A stretch of 64,000 nt of DNA from Aliidongia dinghuensis (GTDB taxonomy: Bacteria; Pseudomonadota; Alphaproteobacteria; ATCC43930; CGMCC-115725): assembly GCF_014643535.1 (NCBI RefSeq), contig NZ_BMJQ01000003.1:62001-126000 (forward strand). Direction: 5' to 3'. The notes below the pieces were generated by a model, which was not told where the DNA came from, did not search any database, and saw only the letters and a list, made by a program, of their open reading frames with translations. Shown here piece by piece: positions 27,059-35,758 of the stretch (within the stretch, counting starts at the first letter, position 1; the number at the start of each line of letters is the position of its first letter). The position numbers and the translations under genes are program-made.

Positions 27059-27769
27059 TCAACCCGGCCGCGACGCAGGCCCACCCCGATCTGGCGCCGC
27101 ACCAGAGCCGCGGCCGTGGGTCTCGAGCCAGCCGGTCAGATCATCGGTCTGGTAATGCACATAGGGCTCGTCCGCCCCTTCCCGCTGCCAGTCGAGCGGC
27201 GAGCGCACCCAGAGCGTCAGCATGCCGAGTGCTGCCGCCGGTTCCAGGTTGCGTGCCATGTCTTCGACCATGGCCGCCCGGGCCGGCACCACGGCATGCA
27301 GATCGATCAGCTTCTGATAGCCGCTCGGGTGCGGCTTCGGCTGGAACTCGGCGGCGGCGATGTCGAACAGCACCTCGAAATGCCGGGCGATGCCGAGCCG
27401 TTCCAGCACGCGCTCGGCATGCCGGACGGAGCCGTTGGTGAAGACGAGCTTTCGGCCCGACAGGCCGTCGAGCGCCGCATCGAGCGCCGGCGCCGGCTCG
27501 ATCACCGTGAGGTCGATGTCGTGGACATGGGCGAGAAACGAATGCGGGTCGATTGCATGTTCGGTCATGAGCCCGCGCATGGTCGTGCCATAGGCCTGGA
27601 ACAGGCGCTTGCGCTCGGCCAGCGCCGCCTCGGCGTCGACGCCGAGCAGCCGCATGATGTACTCGCTCATGCGCTCCGCGATCTGCGCGAACAGGTTCGA
27701 TCCAGCCGGGTAGAGCGTGTTGTCGAGATCGAACACCCAGGCCTCGATCTCATGTGGGGGCAGCGGCAT
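27059..27769 (-). CDS. Pyrimidine 5'-nucleotidase (HAD family)
   Basis: A 236-residue HAD-superfamily phosphatase resembling the pyrimidine 5'-nucleotidase (SDT1-like) group. HAD motif I is [10 protein letters not shown] with the nucleophilic Asp, motif II is FTNGS, the lysine is in [11 protein letters not shown], and motif IV is [12 protein letters not shown] at 27793 is the only other start; the ATG at 27769 is preferred and lies nine bases after the cobD stop. Substrate preference is inferred from family resemblance. Confidence 0.85.
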   Translation of the reverse strand: MPLPPHEIEAWVFDLDNTLYPAGSNLFAQIAERMSEYIMRLLGVDAEAALAERKRLFQAYGTTMRGLMTEHAIDPHSFLAHVHDIDLTVIEPAPALDAALDGLSGRKLVFTNGSVRHAERVLERLGIARHFEVLFDIAAAEFQPKPHPSGYQKLIDLHAVVPARAAMVEDMARNLEPAAALGMLTLWVRSPLDWQREGADEPYVHYQTDDLTGWLETHGRGSGAAPDRGGPASRPG

Positions 27770-27777
27770 CGCGGGGA

Positions 27778-28806
27778 TCAATCCTTGTTGCAAAGGGCGG
27801 CGACGAGCCGGGCTTCAGCCGCCGCATCGGGCGGCAGGCCGAAGCGCAGCCGGTCGGGCCGGTCGATGAAGCGGCGGACGAGGATATGGTGCCGGCCGAG
27901 CCGGTCGGCGAGCGGCCCGGCGTCGGCAAACCGCGCCAGCCGGAAGAGATCGGTGCCGCCGGCAGGCGCGAGCCCGGCCGCCGACAGGATGTCATCATGC
28001 GCCCGCGCCGCCTCGGCGAGCCGGGATCGCGTCGCCGCGGCCCAGGCGCGATCGGCCAGCGCCGTCCGGCCGACCGCGAGCGCCGGGCCGGCGACTGCCC
28101 AGGGGCCGAACGCGGCATTCATACACTGGACCAGATCGGCCGGACCGAATGCGAAGCCGAGACGCAGGCCGGCCAGGCCGAAGAACTTACCGAACGAGCG
28201 CAGGAGGACGAGCCCCGGCATTCCGGCCCAAGGCGTCAGACTCGCCGCCGGCACCACCTCGGCGAAGGCCTCGTCGACGACGAGCAGGCCGCCGCGCGCC
28301 GCCTGCGCCTGAGCAAGCGCCGCAAGCTGCCCCGGCCTCAGCACGGAGCCGTCGGGATTGTTCGGGTTGACCACGACCAGCACATCGGCCGGATCCCGTT
28401 CCAGCGCCTCCGCGCCGATCGTGCGCACATGATGGCCGGCGACCGCCCAGCAGCGGGCGTGCTCGGCATAGGTCGGCGCCACGATTGCAACCTCGCCCGG
28501 CGGCACGAGGCGCGGCAGGAGCTGGATCAGCGCCTGGGAGCCGGGCGCCGCCACGAGCGGCGCTTCGGCCGGCGCGCCGTAGAAATCGCGCGCGGCGGCG
28601 GCGAGGTCGGCGAGCCCGCGCTCGTCCGGCAGCCGGGTCCAGGCATCGGCCGGCAGCGCCGGCACAGGATAGGGCCAAGGATTGATGCCGGTCGAAAGAT
28701 CGATCCAGTCCGAGCGCACGCCGCCGAACCGGGCGATCGCACGGTCGAGCGCCCCGCCGTGGTCAACGGCTGGATGATACAGCATAGAAGCAGCGTCGGC
28801 GGACAA
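27778..28806 (-). CDS. cobD: Threonine-phosphate decarboxylase
   Basis: A 342-residue fold-type I PLP enzyme that resembles CobD (CobC in some naming), which makes aminopropanol phosphate for the cobalamin nucleotide loop. The N-terminal HPAVDHGGALDRAIARFGG and DLSTGINPWPYP strings are characteristic, APGSQALIQLLPRL and VVNPNNPDGS form the cofactor site, and the PLP lysine is in RSFGKFFGLAGLRLGF. Other cobalamin genes are absent here, so histidinol-phosphate-type aminotransferase activity is a weaker alternative. An ATG at 28785 is a possible shorter start. Confidence 0.85.
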   Translation of the reverse strand: MSADAASMLYHPAVDHGGALDRAIARFGGVRSDWIDLSTGINPWPYPVPALPADAWTRLPDERGLADLAAAARDFYGAPAEAPLVAAPGSQALIQLLPRLVPPGEVAIVAPTYAEHARCWAVAGHHVRTIGAEALERDPADVLVVVNPNNPDGSVLRPGQLAALAQAQAARGGLLVVDEAFAEVVPAASLTPWAGMPGLVLLRSFGKFFGLAGLRLGFAFGPADLVQCMNAAFGPWAVAGPALAVGRTALADRAWAAATRSRLAEAARAHDDILSAAGLAPAGGTDLFRLARFADAGPLADRLGRHHILVRRFIDRPDRLRFGLPPDAAAEARLVAALCNKD

Positions 28807-28965
28807 GATCCCTGGGGCCCTCCTGGTGAGCCCGACCGTTCTTCACGGTTTCGCTGGGATTGTCGAGGGGCGTTGGCCGCATCCGGCCTTGCGCGTCGGT
28901 CGGTTGTGCTTCCCGCCCGAATGCCTGTCATCTATGTCGCGAGACACAGCGGGGGGAGAAGACCA

Positions 28966-29319
28966 ATGAGCACGCCCGAGACCACGTTCAGGGAGACCAC
29001 GTTCAGGGATCTCACCCGACTGGCGGCCGGCCTCGGCGACGGCTGGCGCAGCCTGCGTCTGGCGCAGATCCAGGACATCGGCCTGAAGCTATTCCGCGTC
29101 GAGCCCGCAGGGCTGCCGACCGAAACCCATCCGGACTATGCCGAAGGCCTCTTGATGCTGGACGGCGAGATCACGCTCACGCTGGACCGCACGCCGATCC
29201 GGCTGGCCGCCGGGGATTTCCAGCTGATCCCGGCCGGCGTGCCCCATGCCATCCTGCCCGGCGGCCATGGCGCGTTCCTGCTGGTCGACCCGGAGCCGAT
29301 CCCCTTAACAGCTGGTTAA
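28966..29319 (+). CDS. Cupin-domain protein
   Basis: A 117-residue single-domain cupin. The core has HPDYAEGLLMLDGEITLTLDRTPIRLAAGDFQLIPAGVPHAIL, which contains the two cupin motifs with the late His but only a partial first metal site (the usual HxH is reduced to one His), so metal binding is uncertain. GGGGAG at 28953-28958 supports the start. The N terminus contains a perfectly repeated five-residue unit (ETTFR twice) caused by a 15-bp tandem duplication. Function unknown. Confidence 0.8.
   Translation: MSTPETTFRETTFRDLTRLAAGLGDGWRSLRLAQIQDIGLKLFRVEPAGLPTETHPDYAEGLLMLDGEITLTLDRTPIRLAAGDFQLIPAGVPHAILPGGHGAFLLVDPEPIPLTAG
28978..29007 (+). repeat. 15-bp tandem duplication inside the cupin gene
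   Basis: GAGACCACGTTCAGG occurs twice without a gap (28978-28992 and 28993-29007). Being a multiple of three it adds five residues and keeps the frame. The perfect identity suggests a recent slippage event. Confidence 0.85.
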
Positions 29320-29320
29320 C
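29305..29320. promoter_or_regulatory. CtrA-type binding site ahead of the DUF2336 gene
   Basis: TTAA-CAGCTGG-TTAAC at 29305-29320 matches the full CtrA consensus TTAA-N7-TTAAC without mismatch. It covers the last codons of the cupin gene and lies 37 bases before the GTG of the DUF2336 gene. In a sequence this GC-rich the match is unlikely by chance, but binding is inferred. Confidence 0.6.
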
Positions 29321-29356
29321 CGCGGGCACGCTAAGCAAGGGCGAGCGATCCGGGAT

Positions 29357-30712
29357 GTGATCGACCTCCGGTTCCGGAAAATCCCCGAAACGGCGAGAGG
29401 GAATGCGCGGGTGCTGCGCGACGCCATCACACGACTGTTCGGACGACGGGGCGGCGGGCAGGCGGTTTCCATCCCGTTCGACAAGGCGAAGGCACTGGCG
29501 CGCCACGGCGACGCCGCCGTTCGCCGCTCGGTCGCCCTCGATCCGGAAGCGGCGCCGGAACTGCTGTTCTTCCTGGCGCGCGACCGGATGCCCGCGGTGC
29601 GCGCGGCCGTTGCCGCCCATCCGCGCACGCCGCGCCAGGCCGACCTGCTGCTGGCGCTCGACGAGCAGCCGGAGATCCGCACGCTCATCGCCGAGAAGAT
29701 CGCCCATCAGGCGCAGCAGCTGAGCACCAACGAGGCGGCGCAGATCTGGCAATTGACCGTGCAGGTGATGGAAGCGCTCGCGCGCGACGATCTCGCCCGC
29801 GTGCGCCAGCTGGTCGCCGAGACCGCCCGCAGCATCGCCGCCGTGCCGCCGCGGATGATGACCGAGCTCGGCCGCGACCGCACGAGCACCGTCGCCGTAC
29901 CGGCCTTGAGCTTCGTCGGGCCGATCGCCGACAAGGACCTGCTCGAGATCGTCGAGAAAGCGCCGGACCAGGCGGTGATCGGCGCCGTGGCAAGGCGGCC
30001 GGCCATCGGCCCCGCCGTGGCGGAGGCGGTCGTGACGCACGGCAGCGCGCCGTCGGTCGCGATCCTGCTCGCCAACAAGCAGGCGACGCTAGCCCCCGAA
30101 ACGCTCGACAGGGTCGTCGATCGCGCACCACCGCACGAAAGCTGGCATCAGCCGCTGGTCGAGCGGCCGCACCTCACCGACGGTGCCGCCGTCCGGCTCG
30201 CGAGCTTCGTCGCCGACAAGCTCGTCCAGGTCCTGCGCAGCCGGCCGGACCTCGATCCGGAGACCAACGCCGCGATCGAGATCATCATCCACGAGCGCGC
30301 GGCCACGCCCGGCGTCGGGCCGACCGCGACGATCATGACCGCGCACGATGAGAACCATCCGGTCGAACGTGCCCGGCGGCTCTATGCGAACGGCCTCTTG
30401 AACGAGGAGGCCGTGCTGGACGCGCTCGACACCGACCGCGAGTTCCTGATTGCAGCCCTGTCGCTCCGCGCCAGGCTGCCGCCGGCAGTGGTCGCGAAGA
30501 TCCTGGCCTCGCACAGCGCCAAAGGGCTGACGGCACTCGTCTGGAAAGCCGGCTTCACCATGCGCCTGTCGCTGCAGCTGCAGCTGCGCGTGGCGCGCTT
30601 GCCGCCCAAGGCCCGGCTCGTCGCCGGTGGCGGCGGCACCTTCCCGCTGAGCGCCGCCGAGCTCGAATGGCAGATCGAGTTCTTCCGCACGCTGGTGCCC
30701 CAGGGGATCTGA
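29357..30712 (+). CDS. DUF2336 domain-containing protein
   Basis: A 451-residue, mostly helical protein with the DUF2336 pattern through the first three quarters: repeats of about 40 residues such as HGDAAVRRSVALDPEAAPELLFFLARDRMPAVRAAVAAHP, then TVAVPALSFVGPIADKDLLEIVEKAPDQAVIGAVARRPAIG and PLVERPHLTDGAAVRLASFVAD, resembling HEAT-like stacking. No catalytic motif is seen. The start is uncertain: GTG at 29357, or GTG at 29411 which has GAGAGGGA upstream. The function is not settled, but it lies behind a perfect CtrA-type box, suggesting cell-cycle or motility-linked expression. Confidence 0.85.
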   Translation: MIDLRFRKIPETARGNARVLRDAITRLFGRRGGGQAVSIPFDKAKALARHGDAAVRRSVALDPEAAPELLFFLARDRMPAVRAAVAAHPRTPRQADLLLALDEQPEIRTLIAEKIAHQAQQLSTNEAAQIWQLTVQVMEALARDDLARVRQLVAETARSIAAVPPRMMTELGRDRTSTVAVPALSFVGPIADKDLLEIVEKAPDQAVIGAVARRPAIGPAVAEAVVTHGSAPSVAILLANKQATLAPETLDRVVDRAPPHESWHQPLVERPHLTDGAAVRLASFVADKLVQVLRSRPDLDPETNAAIEIIIHERAATPGVGPTATIMTAHDENHPVERARRLYANGLLNEEAVLDALDTDREFLIAALSLRARLPPAVVAKILASHSAKGLTALVWKAGFTMRLSLQLQLRVARLPPKARLVAGGGGTFPLSAAELEWQIEFFRTLVPQGI

Positions 30713-30732
30713 TTGGAGGGGATCTGATTGGA
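30703..30732 (+). repeat. 15-bp tandem duplication across the DUF2336 stop codon
   Basis: GGGGATCTGATTGGA is present twice in a row (30703-30717 and 30718-30732), followed by a partial third (GGGCCTCTGA). The stop TGA lies in the first unit, so the duplication added no coding sequence. Confidence 0.85.
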
Positions 30733-30875
30733 GGGCCTCTGACCGCATTCGCCAACTTGCGCGCGAACGGCCGGCCGCTATACTCCGCCGCCATGTAAGC
30801 CGCTCCCTCCCCCTTGTCATTCCGATGCGTCCGCGCCTGCAGCGGATGCCTCCCTATGTCTTTGAGGATTGGATC

Positions 30876-31802
30876 ATGAGCGCCAGCTCTGCGGCTCCGC
30901 ACTCCGCCGCCTATTTCGGCGAGGAGCGGGATTATTGGTGGAACGACGACTATCTCGAACTGCTCGCCCGGCGCCTGCGCCTCGACCAGGTGGCAAGGCT
31001 GGCCGACATCGGCTGCGGCATCGGCCATTGGTGCGGCCTGTTGGCTCGCCACGTGCCGGCCGACGCCCAGATCATCGGCATCGACCGCGACGCAACGAAT
31101 GTCGCGGGCGCCCGCGCACGCTTTGCCCGGCTCTGGCCGGACCGGCCGGCGCGCTTCGCAGAAGGCGACGCGCTGGCGCTGCCGCTCGGTGACGGCACGG
31201 TCGATCTCGCGACCTGCCAGACCCTGCTGATCCACCTGGCCGAGCCGGAACGGGCCATCGCCGAGCTGATGCGGGTGACGCGACCCGGCGGCCAGGTCGT
31301 GGCGGTCGAGCCGAACAACCTGTTCAACCGCATCGCCGTCTCGTCGCTCACGCCCGAGACGCCGCTCGATGAGCGCATCACCGAAGTAACGGCGGCGCTC
31401 CGGCTCGTCGAAGGCCGCCGGCGCCAGGGCCTCGGCTGCGAGTACCTGGGCGATCTGTTGCCCGGCTTGTTCGCCCGCGCCGGGCTCGAGGATATCCGGG
31501 TCTGGGTCGCCGACTGCGCGCTGCCGTTCGTCCCGCCCTACGCGGCACCGGAGCAGCAGGCCCAGCTGGCGGCGCACGCGCGCTGGCAGGCGGAGGGAAG
31601 CGGCCCTTACGACCGAGCCGTCTTCGCCGCCGACCTTGCGGCCGGCAGCGCCGACGAGGCCGAGATCGAGCGGAGCTGGCAGATGATGCTGGCAAGCGCC
31701 GCCGCGGCCGATCAGGCGATCACGGATCGGCGCTACCACGCGGCGGGCGGCGGCCTGTTCTATATCGTCGTCGGACGGGTACCCGAGCGGCCGATCCGAT
31801 AA
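30876..31802 (+). CDS. Class I SAM-dependent methyltransferase
   Basis: A 308-residue methyltransferase. Motif I is RLADIGCGIGHWCGLLA, the acidic end of strand two is IGIDRD, motif II region is VDLATCQTLLIHLAEPERAIAELMRVTRPGGQVVAVEPNN, typical of ubiquinone/biotin-type small-molecule methyltransferases. The C-terminal 130 residues are extra and give no hint about substrate. GAGGA at 30864-30868 supports the ATG at 30876; an ATG at 30846 in frame is possible. It stands alone between two intergenic gaps. Confidence 0.87.
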   Translation: MSASSAAPHSAAYFGEERDYWWNDDYLELLARRLRLDQVARLADIGCGIGHWCGLLARHVPADAQIIGIDRDATNVAGARARFARLWPDRPARFAEGDALALPLGDGTVDLATCQTLLIHLAEPERAIAELMRVTRPGGQVVAVEPNNLFNRIAVSSLTPETPLDERITEVTAALRLVEGRRRQGLGCEYLGDLLPGLFARAGLEDIRVWVADCALPFVPPYAAPEQQAQLAAHARWQAEGSGPYDRAVFAADLAAGSADEAEIERSWQMMLASAAAADQAITDRRYHAAGGGLFYIVVGRVPERPIR

Positions 31803-31883
31803 AGCGATGCCGGCGCCACCCTGGCACAACCCCTGGGGCGGCGCCGGCTCGACAGGCGGCATGGCCGGGCGTAGGCTCGCGCC

Positions 31884-32141
31884 ATGCCGCAGGTCCTCTT
31901 CACCGCGCATCTGAGGCGCTTGGCACCACCCTCCCCGGTCGAAGCCGCCGGCAAGACCGTGGCGGAGGCGCTCGACTCGGTCTTTGCCCACCACCCGATG
32001 CTGGAAGGCTACATCCTCGACGACCAGCGGCGGCTGCGCCGGCACATCGCACTGTTCGTCGACGGTACGCGGGCCGGGCTCGCCGACCCGGTCGGGCCCA
32101 AGGCCGAGATCGCCGTGCTGCAGGCGCTGTCGGGCGGCTGA
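31884..32141 (+). CDS. MoaD/ThiS-like ubiquitin-fold protein
   Basis: An 85-residue beta-grasp protein ending in Gly-Gly, the C terminus that MoaD and ThiS use for adenylation and thiocarboxylation. Visible elements are VLFTAHLRRLAPP, the helix GKTVAEALDSVFAHHPML, DDQRRLRRHIALFVDGTR and the closing VLQALSGG. No MoeB-type activating enzyme or molybdopterin gene is nearby. It sits 14 bases ahead of an Asp-box propeller gene; this two-gene pairing recurs in bacteria and its role is not known. A sulfur-carrier role is inferred. Confidence 0.85.
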   Translation: MPQVLFTAHLRRLAPPSPVEAAGKTVAEALDSVFAHHPMLEGYILDDQRRLRRHIALFVDGTRAGLADPVGPKAEIAVLQALSGG

Positions 32142-32155
32142 ACGGAGACGACACC

Positions 32156-33247
32156 ATGAACCAGCCCCTGCTCGTCGGTACCCGCAAAGGCCTGTTCATC
32201 CTCGAGGCCGGTACTGCCGGGGATTGGACCATCCGGCATCACGCCTTCCCCGGCGTACCGGTCACGATCACCACTCATGATCCGCGCGACGGCACGCTCT
32301 ATGCCGGGCTCAACCACGGCCATTTCGGCGTCAAGCTGCATCGGTCGGACGATGGCGGTGCCAACTGGACCGAACTGCCGGCACCGGCCTTTCCGGCCGG
32401 GTTTCCGCCGGATGCCGCGGACAAGCCGGCGCCGTCCGTGTCGCTGCTCTGGTCACTCGAGCCGGGTGCCGAACCGGACGAGCTCTGGGCCGGCACGATT
32501 CCGGGTGCCTTGTTCCATTCGACCGACCGCGGCGCCAGCTGGCTGCTGGTCGAGAGCCTGTGGCGCGAGGATTCGCGGCAGCTGTGGTTCGGCGGCGGCT
32601 ACGACGCGCCCGGCATCCATTCGATCCTGCCCGACCCCCGCGACCGCCGGCACCTGGTCCTGGGCGTGTCCTGCGGCGGCGTCTGGCTCAGCCCCGACGC
32701 GGGGGCCCACTGGGAGCTGGGCGGCGCCGGCCTCGTCGCCTCATATATGCCGGAAGCGCGCCAGGAGGATACGGCGGTCCAGGATCCGCACCGCATCGTG
32801 CGCTGTGACGCTGCACCGGACCGGCTCTGGATGCAGCATCACTGCGGCATCTTCCGCTCTGACGACGGCGGACGGAACTGGGTCCGGCTCGACGGGCTGC
32901 CGGTGCCGGACTTCGGCTTCGCCGTCGCGGTCCACCCGGACGATCCGGACATCGCCTGGTTCGTGCCGGCGGAAAGCGATGAGAGCCGCATCCCGAGCGA
33001 CGGGCAATTCTGCGTGACCCGCACCCGCGACGGCGGCCGCAGCTTCGAGCGGCTGGGCGACGGGTTGCCGGCGCCGCCGGCGTTCGATCTGGTCTATCGC
33101 CACGGGCTCGCGGTCGCACCGGACGGCCGCACCCTTGCCATGGGCTCCACCACCGGCGGCCTCTGGACGAGTGCCGACGGCGGCGAGCGCTGGCAGCTGG
33201 CGAACGCCCGCCTGCCGCCGATCGCGAGCGTGCAGTTCGCGGCCTAA
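32156..33247 (+). CDS. Asp-box (BNR/sortilin-like) beta-propeller protein
   Basis: A 363-residue protein with six Asp-box motifs (S/T-x-D-x-G-x-x-W/F): SDDGGANW, STDRGASW, SPDAGAHW, SDDGGRNW, TRDGGRSF, SADGGERW, evenly spread, indicating a beta-propeller as in sialidases and VPS10 domains. It lacks the arginine triad and a signal peptide, so sialidase activity is doubtful and the protein is probably cytosolic. Databases often call such proteins exo-alpha-sialidase or glycosyl hydrolase without proof. Coupling to the MoaD-like gene suggests a shared task. Its last bases overlap the convergent hydrolase gene by four. Confidence 0.85.
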   Translation: MNQPLLVGTRKGLFILEAGTAGDWTIRHHAFPGVPVTITTHDPRDGTLYAGLNHGHFGVKLHRSDDGGANWTELPAPAFPAGFPPDAADKPAPSVSLLWSLEPGAEPDELWAGTIPGALFHSTDRGASWLLVESLWREDSRQLWFGGGYDAPGIHSILPDPRDRRHLVLGVSCGGVWLSPDAGAHWELGGAGLVASYMPEARQEDTAVQDPHRIVRCDAAPDRLWMQHHCGIFRSDDGGRNWVRLDGLPVPDFGFAVAVHPDDPDIAWFVPAESDESRIPSDGQFCVTRTRDGGRSFERLGDGLPAPPAFDLVYRHGLAVAPDGRTLAMGSTTGGLWTSADGGERWQLANARLPPIASVQFAA

Positions 33248-34128
33248 GCCCGCGCGGCGCCGACCGCCGCGAGGTTGGCGCGATGAACCGCCTCGTAGGG
33301 CGCAAAATAGCTGATCGCACCGGCGGCGAAGGCGTCGGCCGCGAAGGTTCGCAGATCCGGGTCGGCGAGTTCAGGCGCGGCCCGGCACCGTTCGAGCCGT
33401 TCGACATAACGCAGGCTCGCCTCGATGAAGCGCTTGTCGTAGCCGCCGGCCTCGATCACCTCGAGCGCGCCGTGGCTCGGCAGGATGCGCGCGATCGGCC
33501 AGCCCGCGAGGCGCCGTAGATCGGCCAGGTGATGGGAAAGCCGGGCCGGCTCGGCGACATAAGTCACCGGGTCCTCGAGCGCGTCGCCGGCCAGCAGCAG
33601 GCCGGTCTCAGGCAGAAACAGCACCGTGCCGTCATGGCTATGGATATCGACCTGGCGTAACTCCACCGCGACCGTGCCAACCGTCAGCGCCAGCGTGCCC
33701 GCGAACAGGCGGTTCGGCAGGACGAGCGGCCGGATCGGCGGGTCTCGAGTTTCGAGCTTGACCCGGTTCGCCTCGAGCGCCTGGGCGGTCAACTCGTTCG
33801 CGATGATCTCGCAGTCGGCGAAGACCTCGTTGCCGGCAATATGGTCGGCATGCCAGTGGCTGAGCGCCACGCGGATCCGGGTGACGCCCTGCTCTTCGAG
33901 CGTCCGGCGGATGATCGCCGCATGGGCGCGCGAGATATGCGTGTCGAAGACCAGCGCCTCGTCGCCGTCGACCACGGCATAGGCGCAGATGCCGAGCGCA
34001 AAGGCGCCGTCATCGAGCCAGTTCGGCCCGTCCGAATGCGCCCGCACGCCGGCGATCCGCCCGTCGTAGAAGCCCAGGACGCACGGCGCCGGCCGGACGA
34101 CCCGCAGGGTCGAGCCGAGCCGGTGCAC
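33244..34128 (-). CDS. Metallo-beta-lactamase-fold hydrolase
   Basis: A 294-residue MBL-fold enzyme with the zinc motif SHWHADHIAGN, a further His in DIHSHDGTVLF, the bridging Asp in LLLAGDALEDP and the last His in LPSHGALEV. These are all needed for a two-zinc site, so it should be active. The C-terminal 70 residues contain helices common in glyoxalase II-like and cyclase-like MBL proteins. No signal peptide is evident. Substrate unknown. The gene starts 14 bases after the argB stop on the same strand. Confidence 0.87.
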   Translation of the reverse strand: MHRLGSTLRVVRPAPCVLGFYDGRIAGVRAHSDGPNWLDDGAFALGICAYAVVDGDEALVFDTHISRAHAAIIRRTLEEQGVTRIRVALSHWHADHIAGNEVFADCEIIANELTAQALEANRVKLETRDPPIRPLVLPNRLFAGTLALTVGTVAVELRQVDIHSHDGTVLFLPETGLLLAGDALEDPVTYVAEPARLSHHLADLRRLAGWPIARILPSHGALEVIEAGGYDKRFIEASLRYVERLERCRAAPELADPDLRTFAADAFAAGAISYFAPYEAVHRANLAAVGAARA

Positions 34129-34142
34129 GAGGTTGCTCCTGC

Positions 34143-35036
34143 CTACTTCTTGCTAATCAGCGTGCCGGCACCGGAGCTGATGAACAGCTCGACCAGGATC
34201 GCATGCGCCTTGCGGCCGTCGAGGATGACCGCCGCCTCGACGCCGTTCTCGACCGCGTCGAGGCAGGTCTCGATCTTCGGGATCATGCCGCCGTAGATCG
34301 TGCCGTCGGCGATCATGGCGCGCGCCTGGGCGACCGTGATCTCCGGCATGACCTTCTTGTCCTGGTCCATGACGCCGGCGATGTCGGTCAGCATCAGGAG
34401 GCGCGTCGCCTTCAAGGCGGCCGCGACGGCGCCCGCCGAAGTGTCGGCGTTGATGTTGTAGGTCTCGCCCTCGTCGCCGAGGCCGGTCGGCGCCACGACC
34501 GGGATGAAGTCCGCCTTGGTCAGGAGCGACAGCACCTCGGCGTTGACCGCGGTCGGCTCGCCGACGAAGCCCAGGTCCAGCACCTGCTCGATGTTGCTCT
34601 CGGGATCGCGCTTGGTGCGGGTGAGCTTCTTCGCCTGGATGAGTCCGCCGTCCTTGCCCGAGAGGCCGATCGCCCGGCCGCCCGCGGCGTTGATGAGGCC
34701 GACGATCTCTTTGTTGATCGAGCCGGCCAGCACCATCTCGACGATATCGACCGTCTCCTTGTCGGTGACGCGCAGGCCGTCGATGAACGACGACTTGATC
34801 TTCAGGCGCTCGAGCATCTGGCCGATCTGCGGCCCGCCGCCGTGCACGACCACGACGTTGACGCCGATCTGCTTCAAGAGCACGACGTCCCGCGCGAAGC
34901 GGGCGCCCAGCGCCGTGTCGCCCATGGCGTGGCCGCCGTACTTCACGACGACGGTCTTGCCGGCGTAGCGCTTCATGAAGGGCAGCGCCTCGGACAGGAT
35001 GTCCGCCTTCAGTACGATCTCTTGTTCACTGATCAT
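34143..35036 (-). CDS. argB: Acetylglutamate kinase
   Basis: Phosphorylates N-acetylglutamate in arginine synthesis. The 297-residue amino acid kinase has an N-terminal helix ([13 protein letters not shown]) of the arginine-sensitive hexameric type, the glycine loops [10 protein letters not shown] and [30 protein letters not shown] and the C-terminal [27 protein letters not shown]. The N-terminal helix is what gives feedback inhibition by arginine in family members. It lies 41 bases downstream of yihA on the same strand. Confidence 0.97.
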   Translation of the reverse strand: MISEQEIVLKADILSEALPFMKRYAGKTVVVKYGGHAMGDTALGARFARDVVLLKQIGVNVVVVHGGGPQIGQMLERLKIKSSFIDGLRVTDKETVDIVEMVLAGSINKEIVGLINAAGGRAIGLSGKDGGLIQAKKLTRTKRDPESNIEQVLDLGFVGEPTAVNAEVLSLLTKADFIPVVAPTGLGDEGETYNINADTSAGAVAAALKATRLLMLTDIAGVMDQDKKVMPEITVAQARAMIADGTIYGGMIPKIETCLDAVENGVEAAVILDGRKAHAILVELFISSGAGTLISKK

Positions 35037-35077
35037 CGGGCGGCCCTCCAGCCTCGATAGGATTCGTTCAGGACCGA

Positions 35078-35758
35078 TTAGCCGACTGAGGTTACCGCTG
35101 CAAGCGCGCCGAGCGCCGAGCGCAGCACGGCGATACCGGTACCGTCCTCCGCACTGGTCGCGTGGATGACCGGATGCGCCGCCGTGTGCTTCGCCAGCAC
35201 CGCGCCGATCTCGCGCACCCGCGCCGCGAGCTCGTTCGGCCGGACCTTGTCGGCCTTGGTCAGCACGACCTGGTAGGAGACGGCGGCCTCGTCGAGCATC
35301 TTCATGACCGGCTCGTCGACGTCCTTCAAGCCATGGCGCGAGTCAATCAGCACGCAGACGCGCCGGAGCGTCACGCGCCCGCGGAGGAAATCGTTCACGA
35401 GCGCGGTCCAGGCGGCGATCTGGGTTTTCGGCGCCTTGGCGTAGCCGTAGCCGGGCATGTCGACCAGCACGAGGCGCTGGCCCAGGTCGAAGAAATTGAG
35501 CTGTTGGGTCCGGCCGGGCGTGTTCGACGTGCGCGCGAGCGTGTTGCGGCCGGTGAGCGCGTTGATCAGGCTTGACTTGCCGACGTTCGACCGGCCGGCG
35601 AACGCGACCTCGGGCAAGCCGGCCGCGGGAATCGTCTCGAGCCGGGTCGAGCCGTTGGTGAAGCTGCACTCGGCGGCGAACAGCCGTCGCCCGACGTCGA
35701 GCGCTTCGGGCGACGGCTGCAGCTCGTCGTCCTGATCAGGGATCGGCTGATCAGGCAT
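35078..35758 (-). CDS. yihA: Ribosome biogenesis GTPase YihA/YsxC (EngB)
   Basis: A 226-residue GTPase for large ribosomal subunit assembly. G1 is [15 protein letters not shown]2 region [15 protein letters not shown]3 [13 protein letters not shown]4 LTKADKV and G5-like HATSAEDG. The N terminus (about 20 residues, acidic) is a common alphaproteobacterial extension. Its ATG overlaps the yidC stop by eight bases. The order rpmH-rnpA-yidD-yidC-yihA-argB is conserved in many alphaproteobacteria. Confidence 0.95.
   Translation of the reverse strand: MPDQPIPDQDDELQPSPEALDVGRRLFAAECSFTNGSTRLETIPAAGLPEVAFAGRSNVGKSSLINALTGRNTLARTSNTPGRTQQLNFFDLGQRLVLVDMPGYGYAKAPKTQIAAWTALVNDFLRGRVTLRRVCVLIDSRHGLKDVDEPVMKMLDEAAVSYQVVLTKADKVRPNELAARVREIGAVLAKHTAAHPVIHATSAEDGTGIAVLRSALGALAAVTSVG

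Noticed and set aside
28807..28965. Cobalamin riboswitch ahead of cobD
   Set aside because: The minus strand has a GGGAAGC and a loose CCAGGAG string, but no proper B12 box and no recognisable core, so it is not called.
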